From NCBI GenBank assembly GCA_902578445.1, contig CACHDC010000013.1, positions 1-33,433 on the forward strand: a DNA stretch of 33,433 nt, written 5' to 3'. Under the pieces are notes generated by a model that saw only the letters and a list, made by a program, of their open reading frames with translations, had not been told where the DNA came from and ran no database searches. Origin of the DNA: an uncultured Synechococcaceae cyanobacterium. GTDB lineage: Bacteria > Cyanobacteriota > Cyanobacteriia > PCC-6307 > Cyanobiaceae. Made by a program: the position numbers and the translations under genes. This document shows positions 9,096-20,243 of the stretch, piece by piece. Within the stretch, counting starts at the first letter, position 1. Each line of letters opens with the position of its first letter.

Positions 9096-9185
9096 CACGA
9101 GACTTTTACTGGTTTACTTTGCCAAAATCTATTTATCTTAAGCATTTAGAATGTAAAAAGTTAGATTTATCAAAAATAAAAAATT

Positions 9186-9479
9186 ATGTTTGTAAGTATT
9201 GATTTGTGCTTAGTCCCGATTGGTGTTGGAACTTCTTTGTCACCTTATATAAAAGAGTGTATTGAAATTATAAAAAGTGAAGGACTCAACTATGAATTAG
9301 GGGCGAATGGAACTGCAATAGAAGGAGATTGGGATAAAGTATTTGAATGTGTTAAAAAGTGCCATGAAAAAATTCATTCAAAAGGTGCTCCTAGGATTTA
9401 TACAACGATGAAAGTAAATACAAGAACTGATAAAGAACAAAAATTTTCAGATAAAATAAGAAGTGTATTAGAAAAGTAA
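9186..9479 (+). CDS. UPF0045 / MTH1187-YkoF family protein (thiamine-binding-like)
   Basis: Sequence pattern: VSIDLCLVPIGVGTSLSPYIKECIEIIKSEGLNYELGANGTAIEGDWDKVF. Confidence 0.8.
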   Translation: MFVSIDLCLVPIGVGTSLSPYIKECIEIIKSEGLNYELGANGTAIEGDWDKVFECVKKCHEKIHSKGAPRIYTTMKVNTRTDKEQKFSDKIRSVLEK

Positions 9480-9562
9480 TGGAAAGAGAAAGTAATTACG
9501 ATAATGATGGATTAGATCCATCCGAAGAATATTTCAGAAAGAAGAAAAAAGGTAATGACTAG
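9479..9562 (+). CDS. possible 27-aa charged small protein, start overlaps upstream stop (TAATG)
   Basis: Manual translation MERESNYDNDGLDPSEEYFRKKKKGND*; TAATG overlap implies translational coupling. Confidence 0.4.
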   Translation: MERESNYDNDGLDPSEEYFRKKKKGND

Positions 9563-9813
9563 GAAACATATTTCTCTCCAGAAGAATCAGAACCGCCTCA
9601 TTATTAAAAGGATTAGTAAATTTGTTAAGGGATAATTGGCAAATAAAATTTTGGAATTTTAAGATATATTTGTGATCGATTTTCAACAGTAAATCAAAAA
9701 AAACCTAGTTATAACTTGAATCCAAATTTTTTCAACTGAATTTAAAAGTATAATTTTTCTATTTTAACTTTGTGATACCAATGGGTTTCAAGTCTTTAGG
9801 TGTTGAAATAAGT

Positions 9814-11589
9814 TTAATAGTGATTAGCAACTTTTCTGTGATGAACTGCTGTCTTGCATGATAAGTCAGAAACATTACCATTTTCAACAATTCCGTAAAT
9901 TATCCAATGGTCTGGAGTCTCAAGCCTGGAACTAACTTTACAATCTAAAAAGGCGAGTGAATCTGAAAGAACTGGTCCTCCTTCAGCGATGTTGCTAATT
10001 ACATCTACATCTGCAAATCTATCAGCTCCAGGGGCAAATCTTTTTAAAAAATGTCTGAACATTTTTTGATAGTTGTCTTCTCTCAGAATATTCACAACAA
10101 AACCTTTCCCAACTTGCATATATGATTCAATAGCTCTATCTTTTGCTACTGCAACTGTAATACCTGGTGGAGAAAAGCTTGCTTGACTAACCCAACTTGC
10201 GACCATTGCACTTTGTCTAAATGTAGAACCTTCCCCTTGGCTAGCTGTAACTACATATAATCCACCACTTAATCTTCCTAATGCTTTATCTAAATTTGAA
10301 TCAAGGCTTTTCATAGAGGCAATATTCTTCTTTTTATTGATTAATTGACCCAAGTCAGTTCCAGCTTCTTCGAATTGTTGATAAACAATGGGATCCGGAA
10401 TATTTTTAACCCTTAAGGGAGAGAAAGCTTCTTTTTGACCAAGTTCTCTTAACTTATTTGCTAAGGAATCTATTGGTTCATCATTTCCACCAAATGCATC
10501 ATAAACTGCAGTAAATTGTTTTGGTTTTAGTGCTGCAAATAAAGTACCGAGAGATTCTTTTAATTCATTATCTGAGTCAACTGGCCATGTGGGAATGACT
10601 ACTGCTTTTGATTCGGAGATTAAACTTGTTAATTCTTGTGGGTCAGAAGATCTTAAATCAAGTAATTGAACCTGAGCATCGGCTTTGCTTATTCCATGAG
10701 ATATGGCTTGACTTAGTCGATCACAATAACCATAGTCGCTTATGTAGCAGACTGACACAAAATCATTGCCTTTACTTTTATTACTACTCCATTCTAGATA
10801 TTTACCTTTCCAAAAATTGACCTGATTATGGAGCAAAGGCCCATGACCAACAGCTATTGTTTTTAACTCAGGTAGCTTATCTATTCTTTTGATTGCCTGC
10901 ATAACGCTTCTAGCGTTTGGACCCATAAGGCAATCGTAATAAAAACGGAAATCATCGTATATTTCTTTTTGATCAGTGTCAAAAAATTCGTCAGAACAAT
11001 AATGGAGTCCAAATGCATCGCATGTATAGAGAACATTTGTGCTGTGATCATATGAAAATATGGTGTCTGGCCAATGTAAATTTGGTGCACTTATAAATTC
11101 AATATTATGTTCTAAACCACTATCAGGATTAGTTCCGAGATTTAAAAACTCTCCACTTTTAACCTCTAGACGTTTAAAGGGAATATGTATTTGGTCTTCA
11201 ATAAATTTAAGTGCTAATTTTGATCCAACTACTATGATATTTTGGTTTAATTCTAAAAGATTACCTATTAAACCAGAATGATCAGGTTCTGTATGGCTAG
11301 TAATTAGATAATCAACTTCCTGTGGATTGACCTTTTTCAGTAATTCTTCAAACCATAATTTTTCGAACTTTGCGTGACTAGTATCAATAATTGCTAGTTT
11401 CTCGCCTTTAATAATAAAACTATTGTAAGTAGTTCCATTTCTTAAACCAAATTCAATATCAAATCTACTGCGATCCCAATCCAAAGATCTTATGGCACAA
11501 GAATCATCAGCAAAGTTTTGAGATTGAACCGTCAACTTGTTATTAGTTTGTACCAATTTCGAATTACTTGTCTGCGCAGAGGCTATCAT
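9814..11589 (-). CDS. flv3: flavodiiron protein with C-terminal flavin reductase domain (Flv3-like, canonical ligands)
   Basis: TSHTEPDHSG (HxExDH), VGHGPLLHN, flavodoxin and flavin reductase domains. Confidence 0.85.
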   Translation of the reverse strand: MIASAQTSNSKLVQTNNKLTVQSQNFADDSCAIRSLDWDRSRFDIEFGLRNGTTYNSFIIKGEKLAIIDTSHAKFEKLWFEELLKKVNPQEVDYLITSHTEPDHSGLIGNLLELNQNIIVVGSKLALKFIEDQIHIPFKRLEVKSGEFLNLGTNPDSGLEHNIEFISAPNLHWPDTIFSYDHSTNVLYTCDAFGLHYCSDEFFDTDQKEIYDDFRFYYDCLMGPNARSVMQAIKRIDKLPELKTIAVGHGPLLHNQVNFWKGKYLEWSSNKSKGNDFVSVCYISDYGYCDRLSQAISHGISKADAQVQLLDLRSSDPQELTSLISESKAVVIPTWPVDSDNELKESLGTLFAALKPKQFTAVYDAFGGNDEPIDSLANKLRELGQKEAFSPLRVKNIPDPIVYQQFEEAGTDLGQLINKKKNIASMKSLDSNLDKALGRLSGGLYVVTASQGEGSTFRQSAMVASWVSQASFSPPGITVAVAKDRAIESYMQVGKGFVVNILREDNYQKMFRHFLKRFAPGADRFADVDVISNIAEGGPVLSDSLAFLDCKVSSRLETPDHWIIYGIVENGNVSDLSCKTAVHHRKVANHY

Positions 11590-11638
11590 AAAATAATTAG
11601 CTTTATAAATTAACTCTAGTTATATAGAATATAAATTC

Positions 11639-11681
11639 GCGTGATTATTTTTGCGAAATAACCGAAATTACGCTTTTTTTT
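11639..11681 (+). promoter_or_regulatory. Hairpin plus T8 tract in the alaS leader (attenuator-like)
   Basis: GCGTGATT (11639-11646) pairs with AATTACGC (11666-11673), one G-U, followed by TTTTTTTT (11674-11681), 27 nt before the alaS ATG. Confidence 0.5.
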
Positions 11682-11708
11682 AATTTTTAATCTTCTTATT
11701 CTGGATAA

Positions 11709-14369
11709 ATGACATCTCAATTAATTAAAAAAATAGTTACTGGAGATGAGATAAGAAATGCTTTTTTAAAATTTTACAGTGAAAAATTACATAAAATCAT
11801 TCCAAGTGCATCTTTGATTCCAGATGATCCTACGGTTATGCTCACTATTGCTGGAATGCTACCTTTTAAACCTGTTTTTTTAGGTTTAAAAGAAAGACCA
11901 TCAAAAAGGGCTACATCTAGCCAAAAGTGCATCAGAACAAATGATATAGAAAACGTTGGCGTTACAGCCAGACATCACACTTTTTTTGAAATGCTGGGGA
12001 ATTTCTCTTTTGGAGATTATTTTAAACAAGAGGCTATTCAGTGGGCTTGGGAATTAGTTACTAATATTTATCAACTTTCGGCTGACAATATAATTGTGAG
12101 TGTTTTTCACGAAGATGGAGAGTCTGCAAAAATTTGGAGAGATGAAATTGGTATTCATCCAGATAGGATAGTGAAACTAGGGGAGAAAGATAATTTTTGG
12201 TCATCTGGCAAAACAGGTCCATGTGGACCTTGTTCAGAACTTTATTATGATTTTCATCCAGAAAAAGGTTTGCAGAATATTGATTTAGAAGATGGAGATC
12301 GTTTTATTGAATTTTATAATCTTGTTTTTATGCAATATAATCGTGACCTTAATGGAAAATTGACAGATTTAAAATTTAAAAATATTGACACAGGAATGGG
12401 CCTTGAAAGGATGGCTCAAATATTGCAAAAAAAGCAAAACAATTATGAGACAGATTTAATTTTTCCTATTATTCAAAAAATTTGTGAGATTGCAAATATT
12501 AATTATTATTCTTTAGATGATAAAAACAAAATTTCTTTAAAAATCATTGGAGATCATACAAGAGCTGTTATTCATTTAATTTCTGATGGAGTAGCAGCAA
12601 GTAATCTCGGCAGGGGATATATATTAAGAAGGCTGATTAGAAGAATGGTTAGACATGGGAGATTATTAGGCATAACAAATGAATTTTTATCTCATATTGC
12701 AACTGTCGGGATTAATTTAATGCAAAATAATTATCCTGATTTAAAAAATAATAATGATTTAATTTTGAATGAGATAAAAATTGAAGAAGTAAGATTTAGG
12801 GAAACTCTTGAAAGAGGAGAGAAATTGCTAGATGAGTTAATTTCTTCAGGACAGAAATTAATTTCTGGTTTTAAAGCTTTTGAACTTTATGATACTTATG
12901 GATTTCCTCTAGAGCTTACTGTAGAAATTGCTGAAGAAAATAGTATCAGTGTAGATGTAAAGGGTTTTGAGGAAGAAATGAATGCACAAAAAGAGAGAGC
13001 TAAAGCTGCTTCAAGTAATATTGATTTGACATTAGAGGGATCATTAGAGCGAGAAATAGATCTTTTTAACAAAACTGTTTTTAATGGTTATGATTCACTT
13101 CTCTCGGAAGCTGAAATAAAGGGTATATTCTTGGATTCAACATTAGTTAAACAAGCAAGTGAAGGTCAGAAAGTTTTAATTGTTCTTGATCAGACAACTT
13201 TTTATGGAGAATCTGGCGGGCAAGTTGGTGATATTGGAACGATATTTTCAAAAGATGTTGAGGTCTTGGTTGATAATGTTATGCGAAAGAAAAATGTTTT
13301 TTTACATTATGGAACGATAAAAAAAGGAATATTAACTACTGGACAAAAAGTTAAGACTAATGTTAGCTCTTCTAATAGAGCTAAGGCTGCTGCAAATCAT
13401 ACAGCTACTCATTTATTACAATCTGCACTTAAATCAGTTGTTAACGAAAGTGTTGGACAAAAAGGTTCATTAGTAGCTTTTAATAAATTACGATTTGACT
13501 TTAATTCCTCTAATCCTATTTCTAAAGATCAAATTTCTAAGATTGAGACTTTAGTTAACTCTTGGATTATAGAAAATCATTCCCTAGAAATAAAAAATAT
13601 GTCTAAGAGTGAGGCTCTTGAAAAGGGCGCAGTCGCCATGTTTGGAGAAAAATATGATGATGAAGTGCGCGTTGTTAATGTACCAGGAGTTTCAATGGAA
13701 CTTTGTGGTGGCACACATGTTCAAACCACATCCGAATTAGGTTCTTTCAAAATAATTAGTGAGGAAGGAATCTCAGCTGGAGTAAGAAGGATTGAAGCAT
13801 TATCAGGCCAATCAGCATTAGACTATTTCAGTGATAGAAATGATTTAGTAAATCAACTAAGTGATTTGTTAAAAGCAAATCCTAATCAACTTTTTGAAAG
13901 GGTTAATAATTTGCAAGCAGAACTCATTAATAAGAATAAAGAGATACAAAAAATGAAAGATGAAATTGCATTTTTTAAATACTCTTCTTTAAAAACATCT
14001 GCAGAAATAGTAAATTCTTTTTCAATTTTAGTAAATCAGATTGATGGCTTAGATGGGAATTCTTTGCAATCTGCAGCACTGAATTTAACTTCTCATTTGG
14101 GAAATAAAGCAATAGTGATTCTTGGAGGAATACCAAATTCAGAAAATAAAAAGTTGTTATTTGTAGTTTCTTTAGGTGATGATGCAGTAAAAATAGGATT
14201 GCATGCAGGTAAATTAATTAATGAGATTGCAAGAATTTGTTCGGGAGGAGGAGGCGGAAAGCCTAATTTTGCTCAAGCAGGTGCTAAAGATATTGATAAG
14301 TTAAGTGATGCTCTAGATTATGCTAAAAATTATTTGCAAAAAACAATAGATAGTCATTCTGATAAATAA
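11709..14369 (+). CDS. alaS: alanyl-tRNA synthetase
   Basis: [38 protein letters not shown]-terminal [13 protein letters not shown]. Confidence 0.98.
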   Translation: MTSQLIKKIVTGDEIRNAFLKFYSEKLHKIIPSASLIPDDPTVMLTIAGMLPFKPVFLGLKERPSKRATSSQKCIRTNDIENVGVTARHHTFFEMLGNFSFGDYFKQEAIQWAWELVTNIYQLSADNIIVSVFHEDGESAKIWRDEIGIHPDRIVKLGEKDNFWSSGKTGPCGPCSELYYDFHPEKGLQNIDLEDGDRFIEFYNLVFMQYNRDLNGKLTDLKFKNIDTGMGLERMAQILQKKQNNYETDLIFPIIQKICEIANINYYSLDDKNKISLKIIGDHTRAVIHLISDGVAASNLGRGYILRRLIRRMVRHGRLLGITNEFLSHIATVGINLMQNNYPDLKNNNDLILNEIKIEEVRFRETLERGEKLLDELISSGQKLISGFKAFELYDTYGFPLELTVEIAEENSISVDVKGFEEEMNAQKERAKAASSNIDLTLEGSLEREIDLFNKTVFNGYDSLLSEAEIKGIFLDSTLVKQASEGQKVLIVLDQTTFYGESGGQVGDIGTIFSKDVEVLVDNVMRKKNVFLHYGTIKKGILTTGQKVKTNVSSSNRAKAAANHTATHLLQSALKSVVNESVGQKGSLVAFNKLRFDFNSSNPISKDQISKIETLVNSWIIENHSLEIKNMSKSEALEKGAVAMFGEKYDDEVRVVNVPGVSMELCGGTHVQTTSELGSFKIISEEGISAGVRRIEALSGQSALDYFSDRNDLVNQLSDLLKANPNQLFERVNNLQAELINKNKEIQKMKDEIAFFKYSSLKTSAEIVNSFSILVNQIDGLDGNSLQSAALNLTSHLGNKAIVILGGIPNSENKKLLFVVSLGDDAVKIGLHAGKLINEIARICSGGGGGKPNFAQAGAKDIDKLSDALDYAKNYLQKTIDSHSDK

Positions 14370-16300
14370 CTACTTTTTCTGAGACTAATTTCGATTTGAT
14401 CCATTAATTTCCTTGCTTCTTCAATAGTTAATTTTTTTTGATCAATTGCTGATTCAGTATTAATTCTTATAGATTCAACCAAAGAAGCTGAACTGTAATC
14501 TAATAATTGTAAAATTTCAGATTTACTGTCCTCTTTAATAATATTTTTGACCTTATAAGAATTATCTTGATTTATGTCTATATGAACAACGTTTGTACTG
14601 CCAAATAAATTGTGAAAGTTTCCTAATGCTTCTTGATAGGCTCCAGTCATGAATATTCCAATTAGATAATCTTTATCTTCCTCTGGCTTATGTAAATTTA
14701 GTAATGATTTAACTTTTCCATCATCAATAAAATTATTTAGTTTCCCATCTGAATCACAAGTTAAATCTGCAAAGTTGCCTTTGCAGAAAGGCTCTTCTAA
14801 GTGCCTATGTATTGGTACTATTGGAAAAATCTGATTTATTGCCCAGCTATCGGGAATAGATTTAAAGATAGATAAATTTGCATAATAAGTTGATGCAAGA
14901 GTTTCTGTAATTTCAGATAAATCAGGGTGATTGATTTCATCATTATTAAGGTTGTTAGAAATTTCTTTTGCGCAAGCCCAAGTAAGTTCTTCGGCATAAG
15001 CTCTTTCTGCCAAACTTAAAAATCCTAATCTAAAAGCGACTAAGCAATCTTCTTTAAACTTTTTTGCATCATTCCATAGTTCAATTATTTGAGATAAATT
15101 TATTTTTTTATTTTTAAGTTTTTTTAATTCATAGAAAGTTTCAAGTAAATTTGAAATTATTAATTTTTGATTTTTTTTATCAAAAATTTGTAGTTTGGAA
15201 CTGACATGGCTTGTTCCTAAGACATTAAAAATTAAAACTGAACAATGACTAATTATTGCTCTTCCACTTTCTGAGATTATGGTTGGATGATTGATATTAT
15301 TTAATTCACATGAATCCTTAATAGTTGCAATTACATCGTTAGCATAATTTTGAAGAGAATAATTAGTAGAGGTGTTGGATGAGGTTTTAGTTCCATCAAA
15401 ATCTATTCCTAATCCTCCCCCAACATCGATATATTGCATTGGGGCTCCTAATTTGCATAGTTCAACATATATTTGACTCGCTTCTTGTAATGCGTCTTTG
15501 ATCACAGCAATATCACTTATTTGACTGCCTATATGAAAATGGAGCAATTTCATTTCGTTGATAAGATTTGCTTCTTTTAGTTCTTTTATTGTCAACATAA
15601 TTTCTGGGATTGATAATCCAAATTTCGAATTATCTCCAATAGATTTACCCCACCTACCACTACTTTTACTTGATAACTTTGCTCTAATTCCTATTAATGG
15701 AGTCGCGTTAAGTTCTTGAACTGCTTGAATAATTCTTTTTACCTCATCTCGTTGTTCAATTACTATTATTGGATTTTTGCCGAGTTTTCTGGCCAAAGTA
15801 GCAATTTCAATATATTTTTTATCTTTATATCCGTTGCATATTAATAATGAATTCTGGTTTTCAAGAAGTGCAAGGCCAATTAATAGTTCTGATTTACTTC
15901 CTACTTCTAAACCAAAATTCCATTGGCTACCAAACTCTATTATCTTTTCTAGGACATTTTTTTGTTGATTACATTTGACAGGAAAAACGCCTTGATAAAT
16001 GTTCTTATATTTATAGGTTTTTATTGCTTTTAAAAAAGAGTCATGTAATGCATTTATGCGATCTTTCAAGATATCATTAAATCTTATGATTAATGGAGGA
16101 TTTATTTCTCTACTTTTAAGTTCTTTGACAAGCTTAAAAAGATCAATTTTATTTTCAGATTTTATATCTTTAGTTACTGATATATTTCCTTTGGAATTTA
16201 TAGAAAAATATTTATCTCCCCATTTGTCAATGTTATAAGTCGAAATACTATCTTCAATAGTCCAAATATGCTTTAATTTTTTCGGCTCAAAATTGGTCAA
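14354..16300 (-). CDS. speA: biosynthetic arginine decarboxylase
   Basis: PLP site [50 protein letters not shown]. Confidence 0.96.
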   Translation of the reverse strand: MTNFEPKKLKHIWTIEDSISTYNIDKWGDKYFSINSKGNISVTKDIKSENKIDLFKLVKELKSREINPPLIIRFNDILKDRINALHDSFLKAIKTYKYKNIYQGVFPVKCNQQKNVLEKIIEFGSQWNFGLEVGSKSELLIGLALLENQNSLLICNGYKDKKYIEIATLARKLGKNPIIVIEQRDEVKRIIQAVQELNATPLIGIRAKLSSKSSGRWGKSIGDNSKFGLSIPEIMLTIKELKEANLINEMKLLHFHIGSQISDIAVIKDALQEASQIYVELCKLGAPMQYIDVGGGLGIDFDGTKTSSNTSTNYSLQNYANDVIATIKDSCELNNINHPTIISESGRAIISHCSVLIFNVLGTSHVSSKLQIFDKKNQKLIISNLLETFYELKKLKNKKINLSQIIELWNDAKKFKEDCLVAFRLGFLSLAERAYAEELTWACAKEISNNLNNDEINHPDLSEITETLASTYYANLSIFKSIPDSWAINQIFPIVPIHRHLEEPFCKGNFADLTCDSDGKLNNFIDDGKVKSLLNLHKPEEDKDYLIGIFMTGAYQEALGNFHNLFGSTNVVHIDINQDNSYKVKNIIKEDSKSEILQLLDYSSASLVESIRINTESAIDQKKLTIEEARKLMDQIEISLRKSSYLSE

Positions 16301-16422
16301 TTTATGTCTTGGTGATTAATAAATGTTTTTGAAAATAACTCAAAACAATATCTTTTATTTTAATGATTACTTGCCAAGTTACCACCCAAAAGTTGAATAT
16401 ACATAAAGTGATTATTAACTAA

Positions 16423-16881
16423 ATGACCAAAGAGAGAACCTTTATTGCAATTAAACCAGATGGAGTTCAAAGAGGATATATTTCTGAGATTATTGGCAGA
16501 TTTGAAAAAAAAGGATTTAAATTGGTTGGATTAAAGCAATTAATTCCTTCAAAAGAACTTGCTCAAAATCATTATGGAGTTCATAGAGAAAGACCCTTTT
16601 TTGGTGATTTAGTAGACTTTATTTCAAGTGGGCCTGTTGTAGCAATGGTGTGGGAAGGCGAAGGAGTTATTTTGAGTGCTAGAAAACTAATAGGCGCAAC
16701 AAAACCTTTGGAAGCAGAAACTGGAACAATTAGAGGTGATTTAGCTATTGATATTGGGAGGAATATTATTCATGGTTCTGATGGAGAAGATACAGCAAAA
16801 TTTGAAATTGATTTATGGTTTAATGAAGAGGATTTATGTGAGTGGGAAACTTCTGATTCTAAATGGCGATCTGAAAATTAA
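16423..16881 (+). CDS. ndk: nucleoside diphosphate kinase
   Basis: [15 protein letters not shown] and RNIIHGSDG active-site His motif. Confidence 0.98.
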   Translation: MTKERTFIAIKPDGVQRGYISEIIGRFEKKGFKLVGLKQLIPSKELAQNHYGVHRERPFFGDLVDFISSGPVVAMVWEGEGVILSARKLIGATKPLEAETGTIRGDLAIDIGRNIIHGSDGEDTAKFEIDLWFNEEDLCEWETSDSKWRSEN

Positions 16882-16884
16882 AAT

Positions 16885-17994
16885 TTAAATCGCAAATCTA
16901 TCTAAACTAAATTTTTCTAAAAAGCTTTTTTCTATTTCTTTTAGATTTTTATTTTGAACTATTTTCAAAAGAAGATCACTTGTTAATGCAGAAAATAAAA
17001 CTCCATTTCTGTAATGTCCTGTAGCTATAAAAAGATTTTCAATTTTTGATTTTCCAATTATTGGTTTGAGATCTGGTGTGCAAGGTCTAAATCCCCACCA
17101 ATGTTCCATTTGTGGCCAATTAATAGCTTCTGGCAATAAGGAGAGAATGCCTTCTTGCAGTTGTTTTATTCCATTAGGAGTATTACCCTGATTAAATTTT
17201 GAATCTTTTTCAACTGTCGCTCCAACTATAATCAGTCCATCTTCACGAGGAACTAAATAAGTTTTTGGACCAAAAATAACTCTTTTCAAAAAATTTGTTG
17301 GACCTTGTATTGATAGCATTTGTCCCTTTACAGGAAAGACTGGAATCTTATTAAAAATTTTTTTACTCCAAGCACCGCTGCATATAATTGCTTTTTCGCA
17401 ATTAATTTTTTTTATTTCTCCAGTGGCACAAACAACTGTTGCACCTGTAATTTTGTTTTTTTCAAATGTCAAATCCTCTACTTCTGATCCCTCTTGAAAT
17501 TCGACTCCATGCAAAGAGCATGCTCTTTCAAGAGCACGCATCAGTCTTCTTCGGTTATCTATTTGACCATCTTGTTCAAAAAGTAAACCATGTTTCCAAA
17601 TAGAATTCATTCCATTAATTTCTGCTTGAAGATCATTGTGATTTAAATATTTTCCATATTCATAAGTGGGAAACTCTTCAAGATCTTCTTTATTTTTAAA
17701 AGGAACTACTATGCCACATTTTTTTAAACCGCATCCAATATTACTATCTTGTTCAATACTTTTTATCCACTTTGGAATTAGATTTTGACTTTCTTGGCCA
17801 AATTTTAGTAATTCATCTTCGAGCCCTTCGGCATGAGTAGCTAACATTCCTGCAGCAACAAATCCAGCTGATTCATTTCTGTTTTTGCTTAAAACACAAA
17901 CTTTGAAGTTATTTCTAGAAAATTCATAAGCAATAGATAAACCTAAAAGTCCACCGCCAATTATTAATATTGAATTTTTGTTTTCTTGTGCCAT
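16885..17994 (-). CDS. thiO: glycine oxidase ThiO-like FAD-dependent oxidoreductase
   Basis: N-terminal IIGGGLLGLSIAYEF; WWGFRPCTPDLKPIIG; ATGHYRNGVLFSALTSDL. Confidence 0.88.
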   Translation of the reverse strand: MAQENKNSILIIGGGLLGLSIAYEFSRNNFKVCVLSKNRNESAGFVAAGMLATHAEGLEDELLKFGQESQNLIPKWIKSIEQDSNIGCGLKKCGIVVPFKNKEDLEEFPTYEYGKYLNHNDLQAEINGMNSIWKHGLLFEQDGQIDNRRRLMRALERACSLHGVEFQEGSEVEDLTFEKNKITGATVVCATGEIKKINCEKAIICSGAWSKKIFNKIPVFPVKGQMLSIQGPTNFLKRVIFGPKTYLVPREDGLIIVGATVEKDSKFNQGNTPNGIKQLQEGILSLLPEAINWPQMEHWWGFRPCTPDLKPIIGKSKIENLFIATGHYRNGVLFSALTSDLLLKIVQNKNLKEIEKSFLEKFSLDRFAI

Positions 17995-18073
17995 TTAAAA
18001 ATTAATATTTTTATTTGTGTTTTGGTCCTCTTTCCCTTTATATCCAATAATATTAATAAAGAGACTTTTGATA

Positions 18074-19546
18074 ATGAACAATTTGGAATCTTGGGAAGCT
18101 GTGATTGGATTGGAAACTCATGTACAGCTTAATACGAAAAGTAAAATATTCACATCTGCGTCAACAGCTTTTGGTGATGCACCTAATACGCATATAGATC
18201 CTGTAGTTTGTGGGTTACCAGGAACTCTTCCCGTTTTGAATGAGACTGTTCTGGAGTATGCAGTAAAAACTTCGTTAGCATTAAATTTAAATGTTGCAGA
18301 ACATTGTAAATTTGATAGAAAACAATATTTTTATCCTGATCTGCCTAAAAATTATCAAATTTCACAATTTGATGAGCCACTAGCTGAAAATGGCTGGTTA
18401 GAGGTTGAAATAATTGAAAAGGACAAAGAACCTTATATCAAAAAAATTGGTATAGAGAGGCTACATATGGAAGAAGATGCCGGAAAACTAGTCCATTCAG
18501 GAAGTGATAGATTAGCTGGCTCTAAGTATTCTTTAGTTGATTACAATCGTGCCGGAATAGCACTTTGTGAGATTGTAAGTAAACCAGATATTAGATCAGG
18601 TAAAGAGGCATCTGAATATGCTTCAGAGATTAGAAGAACAGTAAGATATCTAGGAGTATCAGACGGAAATATGCAAGAGGGTTCATTACGCTGCGATGTC
18701 AATATTTCAGTTAGAAAAGGACCTAATGCTCCTTTTGGTACCAAAGTGGAAATAAAAAATATGAATTCATTTTCTGCAATTCAAAAGGCTTGTGATTATG
18801 AAATAGCCAGACAAATAGAAGTTTATGAAAATGGAGGAAAAATTTTCCAAGAAACAAGGTTATGGGACGAAGCTAAGCAATTAACGAAAAGTATGAGATT
18901 AAAAGAAGGTAGCAGTGACTATAGATATTTTCCTGATCCTGATTTAGGTCCAATTGAAATAACAAAAGCACAACAAGAAATATGGTTTAAAGAACTACCA
19001 GAATTACCTTCAAAGAAAAGAAATAAATATGTAAGTCAATTTGGGTTGTCTGCATATGATGCAAGGGTAATTTCTGATGAAATAAGCATGGCAAACTTTT
19101 TTGAAGAAACAGTAGCAAATGGTGCCGAGGCCAAGCTAGCTTCAAATTGGGTAACAAGTGATATAGTGGGCTATTTAAAATCAAACAAACTAAGTTTTAG
19201 TGAATTAAATCTTAGTCCTGAAAATCTTGCTGAAATGATTAACATGATTTCAAAAAATATAATTAGTGGAAAAATTGCAAAAGAAATTTTACCTGAACTT
19301 ATTCAAAAAAATATTTCTCCAAAAAAATTAGTTGAAGAGAAAGGGTTGGCAATGATATCTGATTCTTCAAGTATTTTACCAATAATTGATGAACTTATAA
19401 ATGAACATCCAAATGAAGTTCAAGCATTTAAAAATGGCAAAACTAAGTTACTTGGTTTTTTTGTTGGTCAACTTATGAAAAGAACAAAAGGTAAAGCTGA
19501 CCCTAAACTTGCAAATAAACTTCTTATGCAAAAATTAAATAGTTAA
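18074..19546 (+). CDS. gatB: Asp-tRNA(Asn)/Glu-tRNA(Gln) amidotransferase subunit B
   Basis: WEAVIGLETHVQLNTKSKIF; GatB/Yqey C-terminal domain. ATG at 18074 preferred over the longer track start at 18017. Confidence 0.97.
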   Translation: MNNLESWEAVIGLETHVQLNTKSKIFTSASTAFGDAPNTHIDPVVCGLPGTLPVLNETVLEYAVKTSLALNLNVAEHCKFDRKQYFYPDLPKNYQISQFDEPLAENGWLEVEIIEKDKEPYIKKIGIERLHMEEDAGKLVHSGSDRLAGSKYSLVDYNRAGIALCEIVSKPDIRSGKEASEYASEIRRTVRYLGVSDGNMQEGSLRCDVNISVRKGPNAPFGTKVEIKNMNSFSAIQKACDYEIARQIEVYENGGKIFQETRLWDEAKQLTKSMRLKEGSSDYRYFPDPDLGPIEITKAQQEIWFKELPELPSKKRNKYVSQFGLSAYDARVISDEISMANFFEETVANGAEAKLASNWVTSDIVGYLKSNKLSFSELNLSPENLAEMINMISKNIISGKIAKEILPELIQKNISPKKLVEEKGLAMISDSSSILPIIDELINEHPNEVQAFKNGKTKLLGFFVGQLMKRTKGKADPKLANKLLMQKLNS

Positions 19547-19549
19547 AGC

Positions 19550-20167
19550 TTAAAGAAGCTCTTTTATCGTATTGACCCATTTATTTTGATCATCCGAATT
19601 ATCTAAAATAATATCTGAAAATTTTCTTTTTTCTTCAAAACTTAATTGAAAATTTATTAATTCATATGCTTCTTTTTCGCTAATTTTATCTCTTGTGATA
19701 AGTCTGTTTTTTTGTAGTTCTTTAGGACATTTAACTAACCATATTTCAGTGCAAATATCTTCAAATTTTGCTTCAAACAATAATGGAATGACCAATACTA
19801 TAGTTTGATTATTTCTGTATTGACTGCATTCCTCTATCATTCTTTCTTTAATTAAGGGGTGAAGTAGTTTTTCAATCCATTCCTTGCTTGCTGAATGTTT
19901 AAAAATAATGTTCCTTAAAAGTTTTCTGTTTATTTCCCTTTCTGAATTTCTCTTATTATCAATAATTTTATTTCCAAAATAATCTAAAATTTTCTTATAT
20001 CCATATGTGTTTGGTTTGATTAATTCTCTTGAAAAATGATCTGCATCTAGTATTGGTATGTTTTTATGTTTTCTAATGTAATTAGTTATGGTTGTCTTCC
20101 CACTTGCAATACCTCCTGTTAAACCAATCCTTCTTTGGTTGTTTTTTGATTTTTGAAGAATATCCAT
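19550..20167 (-). CDS. coaE: dephospho-CoA kinase
   Basis: RIGLTGGIASGKTTI P-loop; ILDADHFSREL. Confidence 0.95.
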   Translation of the reverse strand: MDILQKSKNNQRRIGLTGGIASGKTTITNYIRKHKNIPILDADHFSRELIKPNTYGYKKILDYFGNKIIDNKRNSEREINRKLLRNIIFKHSASKEWIEKLLHPLIKERMIEECSQYRNNQTIVLVIPLLFEAKFEDICTEIWLVKCPKELQKNRLITRDKISEKEAYELINFQLSFEEKRKFSDIILDNSDDQNKWVNTIKELL

Positions 20168-20243
20168 ATAATTAATAATAATCTAATTAATTAGTTTCTT
20201 TAGTATTAAAGAGTAGTTAGTATGAATTAAAATACCAAAAAGT

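Larger units (their letters stand above)
8870..9096 (+). repeat. Copy 2 of the dispersed ~226-bp repeat
   Basis: Homologous to the reverse complement of 2067-2292; mostly substitutions, core 9001-9048 identical. Confidence 0.93.

Noticed and set aside
8867-9100. Repeat copies as insertion-sequence ends or a transposon
   Set aside because: No transposase, no terminal inverted repeats within each copy, no evident target-site duplication; contents look like promoters and a terminator.
8960-9202. 80-aa ORF on the plus strand over repeat copy 2
   Set aside because: GTG start, frame not conserved in the homologous copy (different frame used, stop in the equivalent frame), runs through a terminator hairpin; better explained as ncRNA.
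10608-11281. ORFs opposite or within flv3 (10608-10820 +, 10881-11090 -, 11060-11281 +)
   Set aside because: Embedded in a strongly supported CDS; no independent support.
18541-19184. Minus-strand ORFs inside gatB
   Set aside because: Antisense frames within a conserved gene; low-plausibility peptides.
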